Of a DNA stretch of 64,000 nucleotides, positions 10,260 to 20,950 are shown in pieces (the stretch's first letter is position 1; every line of letters starts with the position of its first letter). The notes under the pieces were generated by a model, which had not been told where the DNA came from, searched no databases, and saw nothing but the letters and a program-made list of their open reading frames with translations. The translations under genes and the position numbers were made by a program. This DNA comes from Porphyra umbilicalis (Eukaryota; Rhodophyta; Bangiophyceae; Bangiales; Bangiaceae). The stretch lies in NCBI GenBank assembly GCA_002049455.2, contig KV918786.1, forward strand, positions 62,001 to 126,000, written 5' to 3'.

Positions 10260-11279
10260 TCGTCAGAATAGTGTGCACTTGAACGGGAGTCTGAACGGGA
10301 GTTTCCTTGTCGGTTGCCCTGAACGAGCGATTTCCCGTCCAGGGTTTTGTGCCGTAACAAACCCCTGGACAAGAGCGACTCCCGTTCAGGGCTAGGTTGC
10401 CAGGCTCTGTTTTTCTTCCTTGCAGCACCCGGATCGTCACGAGGTCAAACACGAGCTCACTGCTAGTATCGCCCAATCAGAGGCTTAATTCGCTTGGATC
10501 ACGCATGATAGGTGATCGTTGTGCACGCTGCACGGGTCTGGCTCTGCAGGCCTTCTTCTCCGCGCAGCTCCCGCCTGCCTCAGGCCCTGACTATCTGCGA
10601 CACCGTTCCGGTCTCTCCCGGAACGCCGTGTGTGGCCAAGGCGGCGGCACGAGGTCGGTTCCTCAGATCTTGCAACACAACTTACGCATTTCGTAGTAAA
10701 AGTCGAGTACTTCGCTTCCGCCTCGTCGTCGTCACGACCAAATCGGCGCTCGTCTTCTTCACGCCGGCGGACGCCGTCACCACCTCTGACTTCGTCGTGA
10801 ATATCGCGCAAAGTCAGCAACGGAGCAACAAGCCGTGCTGCACGTAGCGCGTCTCCATTCGCTTCGCGAGTGGAAATTTTGCGTTTCTTGCCCAATGTCT
10901 TTCGAGGACTCGCACGCTTCCGTGACGCGGCGCCCTCTTCACGGGCTCCCGACGTCCACAATCGCGGCGGCTTCACATCGTCGGATGTGGATGGAGTCCG
11001 TCGTGACGACGAAGGGTCGCAGCCACAGTGTATGCAATTGACACGCAGCATTTTGAAGAGTACTTAACATAACAGACGTGCAGGCAGGTCTTAACGTCCC
11101 TGGCATAATCGTGCACATCGATCCTAATCGCACCACGTGATATTCGCTGCGTTTCCACTCGCGACAGGGACCGTGCACCTGGACGGGATTGTAACAAGGA
11201 ATCGCTTGTTCAGGCCTTGTGCCGTGACGAAACCCTGAACGGGATTTCCTCCCGTCCAGGCTGCAGGTTATTCTGACGA
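10260..11279. mobile_element. Small DNA transposon with terminal and subterminal inverted repeats
   Basis: The segment begins TCGTCAGAATA and ends with its exact inverse TATTCTGACGA (11269-11279). Just inside each end lies a related module of about 85 bp (about 10311-10396 and 11177-11262): arms of the type CCTGAACGGGA / TCCCGTCCAGG surrounding a core TTGTGCCGT(A/G)AC(A/G)AAAC, so each module can itself fold back. Repeated subterminal motifs of this kind are typical transposase-binding regions. No clear target-site duplication is visible. At about 1.0 kb it is probably non-autonomous. Confidence 0.65.
10485..11051 (-). CDS. Unrecognised ORF inside the TIR element
   Basis: A 188-codon minus-strand frame starting MLRVNCIHCGCDP, with a highly charged middle (RRREEDERRFGRDDDEAEAK) and a Cys-containing C-terminus. 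It lies wholly between the two terminal modules of the element, so it may be an element-borne gene or a captured host fragment. No transposase motif is recognised. The high content of charged residues resembles protein, but low-complexity bias could mimic this. Confidence 0.3.
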   Translation of the reverse strand: MLRVNCIHCGCDPSSSRRTPSTSDDVKPPRLWTSGAREEGAASRKRASPRKTLGKKRKISTREANGDALRAARLVAPLLTLRDIHDEVRGGDGVRRREEDERRFGRDDDEAEAKYSTFTTKCVSCVARSEEPTSCRRLGHTRRSGRDRNGVADSQGLRQAGAARRRRPAEPDPCSVHNDHLSCVIQAN

Positions 11280-11306
11280 TACCGGACCCGGGCGCTCGCC
11301 GCGGCG

Positions 11307-11855
11307 GTGGCCGGCAGCCGCTCCTCGGTGGGGGACGGTGCCCGCCCGACCGTCGTGACACCGGCTCTTTTTCTCAAGCGCCGCGCGGTGGGGTGCGGTC
11401 GCGGGAGGCGACTGACGGCCTCCCTCCCCGGGTGGCTCCCCACCGAGCGGGTCGGCACCAGCCTAGCTACCGCCGCCGACGCGCCCGCTCACCAGCGCTT
11501 CACCGCGCGAGGCCGGGCGCTTGCCGCCAATGATGGGCCAGCGTCAAAAAACGGCCGAAGCGGCACCCACGGCGGGCGGTCTCGAAGGCCCACGCCTCGG
11601 CGAGCCATGGCTCCCAGGCCGAAAAAGAGGGCAGTATCCCTACCACGTGGCGAACTCTCCTGGGCTGTCCGGGACTTCATGTGCAGGGTAGCGCTGCTGG
11701 TGAGCATTCCAGAATCAGTTTTTTTCTTGTGGGCAAGCTGGCGGGACTACTTGTCTTTTGCCAAGCTGATCGGGCTGGGAGTCGTACAGGGGCTCTGTTG
11801 TGTTGCACGTGAGGTTTCCTCCATGCCAAGGCGCGCGCTGGCCGTGAGCGTCTAG
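11307..11855 (+). CDS. Unrecognised ORF with hydrophobic C-terminal half
   Basis: A 182-codon plus-strand frame that starts 27 bp outside the TIR element. The N-terminal half is basic and low in complexity; the C-terminal half contains two hydrophobic stretches (around DFMCRVALLVSIPESVFFLW and LIGLGVVQGLCCV) that could be membrane helices. A second frame (11874-12500) continues with similar hydrophobic content and could be a following exon. No family is recognised, and the minus strand is also open here. Confidence 0.25.
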   Translation: MAGSRSSVGDGARPTVVTPALFLKRRAVGCGRGRRLTASLPGWLPTERVGTSLATAADAPAHQRFTARGRALAANDGPASKNGRSGTHGGRSRRPTPRRAMAPRPKKRAVSLPRGELSWAVRDFMCRVALLVSIPESVFFLWASWRDYLSFAKLIGLGVVQGLCCVAREVSSMPRRALAVSV

Positions 11856-12234
11856 ACGCGGAGACGTCTCCGTGTGGAGTGGCGCGGTGAAGCGTCGTCT
11901 CCGTCGCCCACACGGGTAGTGACAGCAGGACGCCGGTTGGAAACGGCCTTGGCGGCAGGTGGGCGGTGTGCTGGGTCGTGGGGCGGGTTTGGCCGCTTTG
12001 TCATGGCGGTAAGCCTCTGGGACTTGGTCTGGACCGGTGTGGGGCCGCTGCGGGCGCTGTCGTTGGGCGCATCGAGGAGAGGTGCGCCTGCGTTGTTCTC
12101 GGCCAAACAGCTGCGCGTTTTCCTTGTGTCGTGCCACTGGCGCGAGGGCGCTGGTTGTGTGTCGGTGTCGATGCTGGTGGAGCGCTGCACGGCTCTGACG
12201 GGGGCCGCCGTGGGATGGGTTGTGACACCGCCGG

Positions 12235-13354
12235 TTGGGGATGCGATGGGGACCGCCGACCGCCGCCCGGTTGCCGCCGATACAGGAACTACCCGCGACA
12301 CTTGTGCGGGAGGGTGCGCCAGTACGGGGGACGCCCTTTGCTTGGGTGACGAGGAGCGGGGTGCCCCAGTGGACGTGGCGCCCGCCCGTGCGGCATGGGC
12401 ACACGGTCAAGACGTCAGCGCGCCGACGTTGCGTTGGTTTCCAACCTGTAGGGCGGACGTCAACCGGGTTGGCGCCACCTGTGGTTGGTGCGCCGACTGA
12501 CGCGTCGCCGCGTGCGTGGCGGACCTTTCCTCTGTGCCGCCCGCCCTCACCTCCCTCTGGGCGCGCTCGTGTCGCGTGGCGGGTGCGGGTGGAGCATGCA
12601 AGCGCCACCGCGGCGGCCGCCACCTCGTGCGTGGTGCGCGACACGGGGCGGGCGCGGGGGTTCGCGCCCGTGACCGACGGCAACGCCACGACCGTCGCCC
12701 CCCCCCATGCACACGAGCGGGGCAGACGTCACGCTGTGGGGAGCCGTCGACGGCGCGGCGCCGGTCGTCGGTCAGGCGACCGCGGCAGCCGCGAGTCACG
12801 CCGCCGCACGCCACGTCGGTGGGCGGTCGAGGCGGCAGCATCCCCACCGGCCGGCGCCTGTCGCCGGCGTGGAGGAGGCGGGCAGGTGTGAGCTGAGCAG
12901 TCACGCGGTCGGCGTGACCGCCAAGGCAGCGTCCCTGCCGGGCGGCGTCATGCCGTCGGCCGCGCCGCAGTTGACGCACCAAAGGGGGCGGGCGGCCGAG
13001 CTGCCTGCGGCTGGGAGGTCGGGCGGCAACGCGGCCGGCGGTGATGCGGGCGGCGACCGGTCGGTCGACCCACGAGACGGCCGCCGGCGGGGGCGTGCCG
13101 GCGGTGGGTGCCACCGCCTGCGAGGGCGACCGGGTGGTGAGACGCTCGCCGTCTTGGCGCCGCCCGCTCTGCCGTGCGCCGCAGTAGGTGCCACCTCCCC
13201 CGTCGGCATGGTCGTGTTGCCCGCCGTCGCGGGCGCTCGCCGCCGAGCGGCTTCCGCCCCTGTGTCACGAGTGGCGGTGGGCGCTCCCCCCGTTTGTGGG
13301 CGACGTCTTTCGGCGACGCGCGCGCTTCGGCTCGGCGCAGACGGGCGGCACTGA
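12235..13354 (+). CDS. Unrecognised GC-rich gene with one frameshift
   Basis: From about 12300 to the C-run near 12700 one plus-strand frame has strong third-position GC (ending ...DTGRARGFAPVTDG). Directly after the C-run the next frame continues with the same bias (MHTSGADVTLWGAVDG) to a TGA at 13354. A single indel in the poly-C tract therefore joins two convincing halves. The product is rich in Ala, Gly and Arg with no recognisable domain. In the last 170 bp another plus frame (LCHEWRWALPPFVGDVF) also looks protein-like, so the 3' end may differ. Confidence 0.32.
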
Positions 13355-14604
13355 CCGGCGCGCGCGTCGACGTCGTCCCCCGCCATGGACGGGCCCCTGC
13401 CGCCGCCAGCGGTTGCGGACCGTGGGGCTGCCGCTGGTCCGCGCCGTCAACGCCCGCCTCGGTGCGGTGGCTTCAGCGACGCGGGCGGGCGTGTCAGCTG
13501 ACGCCACCCCTACCACCGGCGGCGGCGGCGGCAGCGGTGGCGGTGGGGGCAGCTGCGGCAGCGGCACCGGCAGCGGCAGCTGCGGCGGAAACAGACACAC
13601 GAGCATTGGCAAGACCAACACCCACAGCAGCCGACTTCCCCTCCCCCCCCCCCCCCCCCCCCACCCCCCCCGCCATGGGACCGTCCCACCTTTGCGTTGG
13701 CAACAAGGTCTTGCGGCGCCACGCCCCCCCCTTGGTGGCGCGTCGTTGCGCCCACCCCGCCGCGGCGGGTGCGCACCCGCGCACGTGCGGTTCGCCGTCG
13801 ACGCGGTCGGCAGCGCCAGTGGGGACGGCACCACGACGGCCGGCGCTCCCTCTTCTCGTGCTGGCGGCACGACCATGTCCTGCGCCCGCCCGTGCCGCCC
13901 CGCTGGAGCAGACTAAACTGGCTGTTGTCTCGTCGTCGGCGTTGTGGAGGAGCACGGCGACGGCATCTAAGTGTCGGCTGCCGCCGCGGCGGGTTTCTGC
14001 GCGCCCCTCGGCCTGACAGAGGTGGCAGTGGCCGTGCGAGCGGCGTTCGTGTGGTGCCGTTTCATGGGGAGCCGCCGTCGCAACAGGGCGACTCCATCCG
14101 GATTAGTTTCCGATCCTGGGCGGCGGCGGCACCGAACCCGCCAGCACGCTGTAGGGATTGTGCTTCGACCTGGCGGTCGTTGCTCCCGTCGGAGCCCGCG
14201 TTCTCCTGCCTGGCCGTGTCGGTGCCATGAGTGCGGCCGGGGAGTCGGCGGCGACCAGGCACAGGCCAAACTTGCCGCGCGACGTGGCGGCCGTCCCACC
14301 AGATAATCAAAACAACGAAGCGGTGGTTTACTTGCAGTCCGAGTGCGCACCCGCCGTGTGCCCCCAAGGGTGGCGGGGCGGCGGACCTCAGTTTTTGATG
14401 CGCGGGCGAATCCACCACATCTGTTCCCCGGTCTTGGTGAAAACCTCGGGCGCCGACGGGTCGCACAAGCAGCCGGGTAGGACGCCGACGACGCAATTCG
14501 GCGGGTTAAAGCCGGCCTGCGTGGGGAGTAGCCGGAAGGAACAGATGACGATGGAGGCGCTTGATTTCCAGTTGGTTAGCTCCGTGGTCGCGGGCGCTCT
14601 CCTC
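13355..14604. other. GC-rich region with poly-C tract, no confident gene
   Basis: Plus-strand frames through 13400-13900 have high third-position GC and may be the 3' part of the preceding gene, but they include Gly/Ser-repeat coding and a long C-run (about 13640-13660) that breaks the frame. No domain is seen on either strand. The right end borders the last exon of the serine protease gene. Confidence 0.3.
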
Positions 14605-16442
14605 TCACCCGACGGCTGCCAAAAGCATCCTCACCATGTCCAAGTCCTCGCCACCACGCACGCACCCCCCTCGCGCCAGTATAGCCGCATGCTCCAAGAC
14701 GTACCGTGAAAACGCCGTGGATGAAGGCCGTCTTCTTCCCGCCCGACTGCCCGATGGTGTACAGAGGGGCGCCGCTGTCACCCCCGCAAAAAGAAGCCTG
14801 GTCATTGATGGACACGCAATACTCGAGGGTGCTGTTGAACTCCTCCCGAGGGGTACCACCCCTTTTGCGGAGCGTTGCTACGCACTGCGCGGGAGGGGCG
14901 AGCCGCGTCTTGGCAAAGAAAAAGCGCAACTCGAGTAAAGGGTCGACGGGCGCCCAACCTGCGGGAAAATAAGGAAGCAAGGTGGACGGGCAATCGATAG
15001 CAGCGGACAAAGAGGTTGCGTGTGAGCAGCGGTCAGCTCGACGGGACCGCGCGCGGTGGTGCCGAGTCGATCTTTCAACCCGTGGCATGGTCTGTGCACT
15101 GTCGCGCCCACACAGCTGGCCGAGACTCGCCGCACGCGTACCTGCAAAAGAGACGAGTTGATTGCCCTTCAGCTGCCCGATCTTGCCAAACTGGGCTATC
15201 GCCACGTCAGGGCGCTGTTTGAGGTTGACGGCTTCCGTCAGGTACATGATGGACAGGTCGACGGGCCAGCTCTTTCCGGGGTTTATCGCGTTGCCGGCTG
15301 CGGGATGGGGGACGACGGTTTTCACCTGTTTCGCTCCACGGAAAACCCACAGAAGAAGCACAGAACAGCGTGTGAACCAGGCGCAATGGAGAAACTTCAA
15401 AGATCAGTGCCACACTTTCCATACGGCGAAGGATCAGGAGTCGAGCGCTGACCGTGCGAGGCGATCGGCAAACGCAGGCGGCAACCTTCGGCGGCAAACT
15501 TCTGGCGACGCATAGCGTCGCCGCGGAGGCGTCCGACGCACACGGCGCCACACAGAGCCACACAGCGCCACACAGCGCCACACAGCGCCACACAGCGCCA
15601 CACCAGAGCCACACAGAGCCACACAGAGCCACAGAGCCACACGTTGGCCACATGCGGGCTGGCCTCATTTCGTAGCTTTGTCGTGCACACAGACAAAAGG
15701 GCGTGCTACTTACCTTGTATCGACGACCTTTGTCCAGCTCGTTGCCGCCAATGAGCACAAAGCCCGCCTTGATCTGTTCGATTGACACCCCACCCACAAC
15801 ATTGGGGTCATGGCAGTGGGCGGCAGTGAGAATCGTGCGCCGACCGATCAGCGCACCTATACAAGGAAAGAATACGAAAGGGTCAGCAAGAACAGGACCA
15901 CAGGTGATTGGCAAGGACGAGCGGATCAGTTAGGCGGGGTTCTCGCGTGGTGCATCCGTCCCTCAGCACTCCCAGTCCACACTATGCGTCGGCTGCAGCG
16001 AGCACTACAACGCAACGGAAACCGCTAACGCACCTCCGCACATAAAATCCGGTCCCTCGGCGTAGATCCGGGCATGACTGCTCAGACGAGTGCTCAGATG
16101 AAAGTTGCATCAGTGGGGAAAGCTGTAGACAGAACAGAGCAAATGTGGTGAGTCTGAGTTCTCGTGCCCCACGTCGAGATGACAGCTTGCGGCCAATGCA
16201 GCGTGGACGGTTGGCTGCACTCGTCTGCGCGTTGAGCACCAGTGCCTCACCCACAGCGAAACGTACAATGGGGCGCCCTGGGCGAGGTCTTTGGGCTTGG
16301 TTACCGGCATGGTTATCGCACCCGATACTTGAGGGATGACCGCAAGGCCATTCGCTGACTGGTCCGAAGCCTGGACAAACGAGGCAAGAGACACCAGGAG
16401 TAGAGCCGTCACCAGCGTTACGGCACGAGAGACGGCCATCAT
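14605..16442 (-). CDS. Secreted trypsin-fold (S1) serine protease, six exons
   Basis: Endopeptidase of the S1 family, entering the secretory pathway. Exons on the minus strand: 16442-16267, 16077-16034, 15856-15714, 15325-15142, 14958-14705 and 14646-14605. All introns are GT-AG, the phases agree, and the product is 280 residues. Residues 1-26 are a signal peptide (VTALLLVSLASFVQA core). The catalytic triad is complete: His87 in ILTAAHC, Asp144 in PVDLSIMYL, Ser244 in FCGGDSGAP. The residue six before the Ser is Ser, so the pocket resembles chymotrypsin rather than trypsin (Asp). The usual IVGG activation site is absent: the protein runs from KPKDLAQGAP straight into the first strand, so zymogen activation may differ or be missing. 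The C-terminus ends at HGVFTDLDMVRMLL without the usual W-I end. Confidence 0.85.
15541..15650. repeat. GCCACACA-type minisatellite inside a protease intron
   Basis: About ten imperfect tandem copies of CACACAGCGC/CACACAGAGC, 10-11 bp each, between exons 3 and 4 of the serine protease gene. They keep one strand open by chance (CVALCGAVW-like readings), which is not a gene. Confidence 0.85.
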
Positions 16443-16826
16443 GATGGAACAGGGTGAGAGGCGGCGGACGAGCTTGGGCAACCGTGGGTGGCGACCTCGT
16501 CAACGTGCCCCGCTCCGGAACACTCGACTATTTGTACATGCCCGCCTCTGTTGCGATCATTCCAAGTCGAAGTGGTCGCTGCTGAGATCCAAAACGCATC
16601 GCCAGTCCCCCCTTGTCATCCGGTCAACGGCGGTCGCCACGAGGTGGGGATCAATCGACTGAATCAGGTTTTGGCGGTGCTACCGCTACGGCCACCCTCA
16701 GTCCCCGAGGACACGCTCTCTACGGCGCACGGCGGGACCTCCCGACAGTGGCGGATGCAAAGAGATCCACCCCACAAAGTGGAAAAGCGAGTGGCCGTCC
16801 GTTGTGCACCGCGTCCGTCTGAGGGC

Positions 16827-17117
16827 CTAGCCGAGGGCGGCTTTCAGCGTAGGCAGCGTGTACCACAGACACAAACGACTCCACGCGTCTGTCCAGGTGT
16901 CTACTGCAGGAAAGCGATGCAAGGGTTGGGCCCCAAAAGGATCAGTTTCCTTTGTCAGCGACAGTGCATGCCGAGGGACCACCCAGGCGGCATTTTCTGA
17001 GGGCAGATGCACACCGGATCGCGCATCCGGGGCGATCAGCGACGCGGGGGCCGACGGAAAGCCTTGCTGCATCCCATACAGCCCCATCCACCGGTGCAGA
17101 GGTCCATCAATCGTCAA
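16827..17117 (-). CDS. Hypothetical protein, 96 codons
   Basis: The minus-strand frame starting MTIDGPLHRWMGLYGMQQG has balanced composition, with a Trp-rich C-terminus (TWTDAWSRLCLWYTL). It lies upstream of the protease gene and on the same strand. A second minus-strand frame immediately upstream (17107-17391) might be an earlier exon. No family is recognised; it could be a gene fragment from a mobile element. Confidence 0.3.
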   Translation of the reverse strand: MTIDGPLHRWMGLYGMQQGFPSAPASLIAPDARSGVHLPSENAAWVVPRHALSLTKETDPFGAQPLHRFPAVDTWTDAWSRLCLWYTLPTLKAALG

Positions 17118-19100
17118 CGGGTGGAGCGGCCGTAGCAGCGTGCCGCTCGACGGACAGACGTTTCATGCTCGCTCTTGCCAATGGCCGGCAGTCGGCGGTC
17201 GGCGGCGGGTAGGCACTGTCACGAGTTTGACCACCGCGGCTGACCATCGTCCACGCAGGCGAGCTCGATACCTCAAGGTGAGTGGGAGAGAACTCCCCGA
17301 CGGAGCGTGGAAGGTTGCGTGGCGTGCGCACCGGGGCCACAGACCACCTGCCACGGGTGGCGCAATGACGTGCGCCACATCGTGATTCCAAAACTATCAG
17401 AACTCTGGGTGTGCGAAACAGAACACCATTCCATTTGTCAAGTTTTTCCCGTGAAGACCCAGGACGCGGAGGACGTCGTCACGGTCTCAGACGACTTTGC
17501 TGCACGAAGGTGCAAGTGCTGCTCGCATGATCACGAGAGTAATATCACAGGATAGCGAAGAGACGCCATTATAAACCGGGATGAGCGGGTACAATTATAG
17601 GGTATTAATTATTATGAAAATTATGGCGAAATCATCGAAACGATGGCCGAGAGCGATGATAATGATAGCCAGCCTGCCACGTGTTCTGCCTTAATTTGCT
17701 GCGATTACTGTTTGCAAGGTGGCATCGTGACAATGCATGACCGTTGGGGGAAGGCGGCTGAGGGGGGGGCGGCTGAGGGGGAGTGGCGGCAGTGGATGGA
17801 GGCGGCGACAGCGGGGAAGCGGCGATGGTTGGGGACGCCTGCGGGAGTGGCAACGGCGGCGCGGGGAAGCATTAGCAAAGAGGGGAGGTACCGGCGGCGG
17901 GAAGAAGAAGCGGTAGTTGGAGAAGGCAACGCGGTGGGCGGGGGGTCAGATGTAGTGAAAATTTGCAGCACGGCAGGGAGAGCTTGCAGCGGCGGTAAAC
18001 AGGGGCGGCGCGGAAAGGGCTGAGGCAGCGGTGGGGGGAGGTAGAGCCGGGGTGGGGGGAGAGGCAGCAGGACTGTGGTGGCGGGCAGGCAAGCGGACGT
18101 GGCAGCAGTTGCGGATGTCTCTTCGGCGGCGGTCAGCTCGGGGAGGGCAAGGACACAGAGGCTGTCGGCTCCACCGAGGGGAGCGGATGGACCACGTTGA
18201 CACTGTGTCAGACCCAAAGCCTTACCGCCGATCGCCACGGACACTTGCCAAGCTAGTGGAACGCGTGCTTCCACAGGCACCAGCCAATCCAGTGGATTGC
18301 ACGCCTGTGCTTCTATACTTACCAACAGCTGTTCCCATCATATGTTTCCAGAGATTAAACCACTACGCGACTTCCGTGAACCCCTCTGCCCATTCTGTCT
18401 GGCTTTGGCGTGAGCTCGTCTGACCTGTTCATGGTGCACAGCCCTGCTGCTGCCTTGTCTCATAGAAGAGTGCTATGAACGGCCTATGATTCGCAAAGCA
18501 TCTAAATTCTTCCTTCGTGTCTTCTTCACCTCCCGAAGGTCCAAGCAGCCAGAACTCACACCACCTTTCCACTGCACCCTACCTGTCTGCTGGCGACCTT
18601 CCTGTGTGGATTGCCATAAGCATACCCTAGGCCCCCTGTACAGACAAAAAATCATACTACAATCATCGCAGGATGCCCGCAGCACGCAGTGTGCTTTTAA
18701 AGAACCCAGGAAGCCCCTTGAGGTGTGCACGAGTCGCCTACAGGTCTGAAATTCAGTCAAACCGCACCCAACCGTACCTGGTAGCCCCCAGATGAAGCGC
18801 ACACTCCCAGCTGCGCCGTAAGTACCCCTGATACGATGCTTTACTAGTTTTACACTCTGGAACCATCTGACTGCAGATGGCCACGAATGGCTTATGAGGT
18901 CGAGTACAGTGATAAATCAGCACCCCATACAGAGAGGGAGCTACGTAGAAGGCGGCAACGCAGCAGTTTTCTAACGAGCGCTAAAAAGATGACGCGTGCT
19001 CATCTAAACTGTACTCCACCCCCCCCTTTCCCTCAGGTACACTGGCTCCGCTTCGCTGTTGGTAGAAACGCAGTAGAGGGATTTTGTGGTTTGCTTGTGG
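17118..19100. other. Low-complexity and AT-rich DNA, no confident gene
   Basis: 17540-17640 is clearly AT-rich. 17740-18170 is strongly purine-biased (GGGGAGGCGG-like runs), so that the minus strand reads as a 206-codon Pro/Leu/Ala-rich frame (17705-18325) whose first 60 residues look protein-like but whose remainder is low in complexity. 18330-19100 is mixed, with only short frames. Nothing here earns a gene call. Confidence 0.35.
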
Positions 19101-20133
19101 TTAGCTCGTGAGGATCTCTTCAGTTCCCGAGGCCGCTCGCATGAAAAATCCGACGTGCCAGTCGACGAGAGCTGGCCATTTGTGGTTATCCAGGGAGCTG
19201 TAGCCACAGCTCGTGGTTACCGGCGTCGACTTCCGCATGCGAAACATGTTGATGGAAGCCATGAGGGTTTCCATGACGTGGCACATGAGGAAGAGATCCT
19301 GGTCGAACGTAAGGATGTTGGCCTAGTCCCTGTAGCGCTACCGCTCGCGCGTGGCACATGTGCATGGACGCTACCGCGAAGAGTAAATGGTCAAGGACGT
19401 CGTGGTTGCTCAAAAACTACTCCGGTACCGCATCAGGGTGGGTGGCAAGCAGTGCCGCTCGCAGGTATACGAATGTCATGCCTAGTAGAGCGTTCTGACC
19501 CAGGCGAGTGAGCATCTCCGACACTCGCACGCCGCCCAGCTGAAGGGCGCTCTCCTCCGGTGCCTGGCAAAGGCAGAAGGGCAGCGTGCCTCCGAACCCG
19601 CGCAGCTGCACGAAAATGCTCTTGAATTACGGCGAGAATAAAATGACCTACAGAGGCGCCTCCAGCAGCGCTTCGGCGGCGTTGTCGGCCATCCGCAGGC
19701 CGTCAAAGGGCACGCTCATCTTCCGCTGCACAGCCTCGGAGAGAAGCCGCTGTGTGGCGCACCGCAGCCGAAACAAGTGCGACAGGCCACCAGGCTCCGC
19801 TGTCACCGAAGTCGTGTGCGCAGGGAGCATTTTCGACAGGGATGAGAAAGTCTGCCGCGGGTGCACAGGCACCAGAGGGCTCACGGATCGGGTCGCACAA
19901 GAAGGTGCCCCGTCAGATGCGAACACAGCACAGCGGTGGCCAGAGCACGCGACAACAGCAGAGCTGTAAATGCAGTACCTCTCCGGCATTGTGGCGACAG
20001 GGGAGGACACACAAGCTGTGTGGCCACCAACGACGCAGAGTAGGAGCGCACGTATGGTGCGTCGGACGGAGCCGCACGCGCGAGCGATAGGCGACTTGCG
20101 TGCAATTGACACGCGGCGGGCCGTGCGAGCCAA
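19101..20133 (-). CDS. Unrecognised spliced gene with a possible 33-nt intron
   Basis: Three minus-strand pieces join by GT-AG rules in consistent phase: up to 19652 (...FRLRCATQRLLSEAVQRK...LLEAPL), 19618-19429 (FVQLRGFGGTLPFCLCQAPE...), and 19322-19101 (NILTFDQDLFLMCHVMETL ... ending EEILTS). The second intron is 106 nt. The first is only 33 nt (19651-19619) and its removal deletes two in-frame stops; if it is not an intron, this is a pseudogene. The exons are rich in amphipathic helices. The 5' end is uncertain: a competing frame (IREPSGACAPAADFLIPVE) overlaps 19740-19890. I do not recognise the family. Confidence 0.42.
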
Positions 20134-20212
20134 AGTTCGATGTTGTCGCGCGGGTGGGCGTGGCCTGACCTCGGGGACGCCGGCATTGGGGCCCGCAATC
20201 GGTCCCAGATTG

Positions 20213-20950
20213 TTAGCACCGTCCTACCTGAAATGTAGCACATACTTTCATGGCGGAATCAAATTCTGTATTATGAGTGGCACACGTCCCGAAGCAGGGT
20301 CCTTTTTTTTGGCCACCACTGTTGGCCAAAGTCGCCTGAACCGGCTCTACACTTGTGTTGCGGTGGAGGGATGTGGAGGCACGTCCCTTCCGACAATCGC
20401 CGAGGTGGATCCGGCGTCTTTCTTTTGCGCAGGTCACAGCATCCTTGCACAGCGCGCCAGATAATTCATCACCAGCCACCCCCGTTCGACCACCCAGTGA
20501 CTTTCCGGGCCACTCACGTCCCATTGTAAGCCCGTCTGCAGACACGCTGTGTTCGAAACAATGAAAATAGCGCTGCGGCGCCGCCCTTTGGCTGCTGCGC
20601 CCTTCCACCAACTCAAATATGCCTCTTGACGGCCCCTGTGAGCCATTGCCTGCTGGGCAAAGCGCCAGGACCTCGATGGTGTCAGGAAGCTTCTCACCAT
20701 GGGACGCTGGACCGCGGTGCATTCAAGACGACGAGCACCGCGCTCCGTTGATGACTTGCAGCGACGTGACAATTGAGGTCAGGGATGACTTGCGCATCGT
20801 CACCGGGAGGCGAATAACGGCCTGCAGTTGTCTCATTTTGTCGAGGGCTTCATGGTGGCTGCGGGCAGAGAGCTGCAACCAAACTCTCTTCTCTAGTCGT
20901 ATCTGCACCCGCCAGGATGGACCGCCACCGTAGGTGCCCCTGTTGCACAC
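20213..20950 (-). CDS. Unrecognised minus-strand coding exons
   Basis: Two stretches look like protein: 20950-20723 (WRVQIRLEKRVWLQLSARSH..., charged amphipathic helix) and 20722-20450, where two frames are both plausible (KLPDTIEVLALCPAGNGS or LTPSRSWRFAQQAMAHRG). They may be 5' exons of the gene ending at 19101 or part of a mobile-element gene. I cannot fix the splice sites. Confidence 0.28.

Noticed and set aside
12901-13386. Minus-strand reading with CVNCGAADG, considered as a GATA zinc finger
   Set aside because: Only one C-X2-C is present, the WRRG and second Cys pair are missing, and the plus strand has the stronger coding pattern.
15541-15650. Regular short repeats that might suggest a CRISPR array
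   Set aside because: Units are 10-11 bp without spacers and lie inside a spliced eukaryotic intron; this is a minisatellite.
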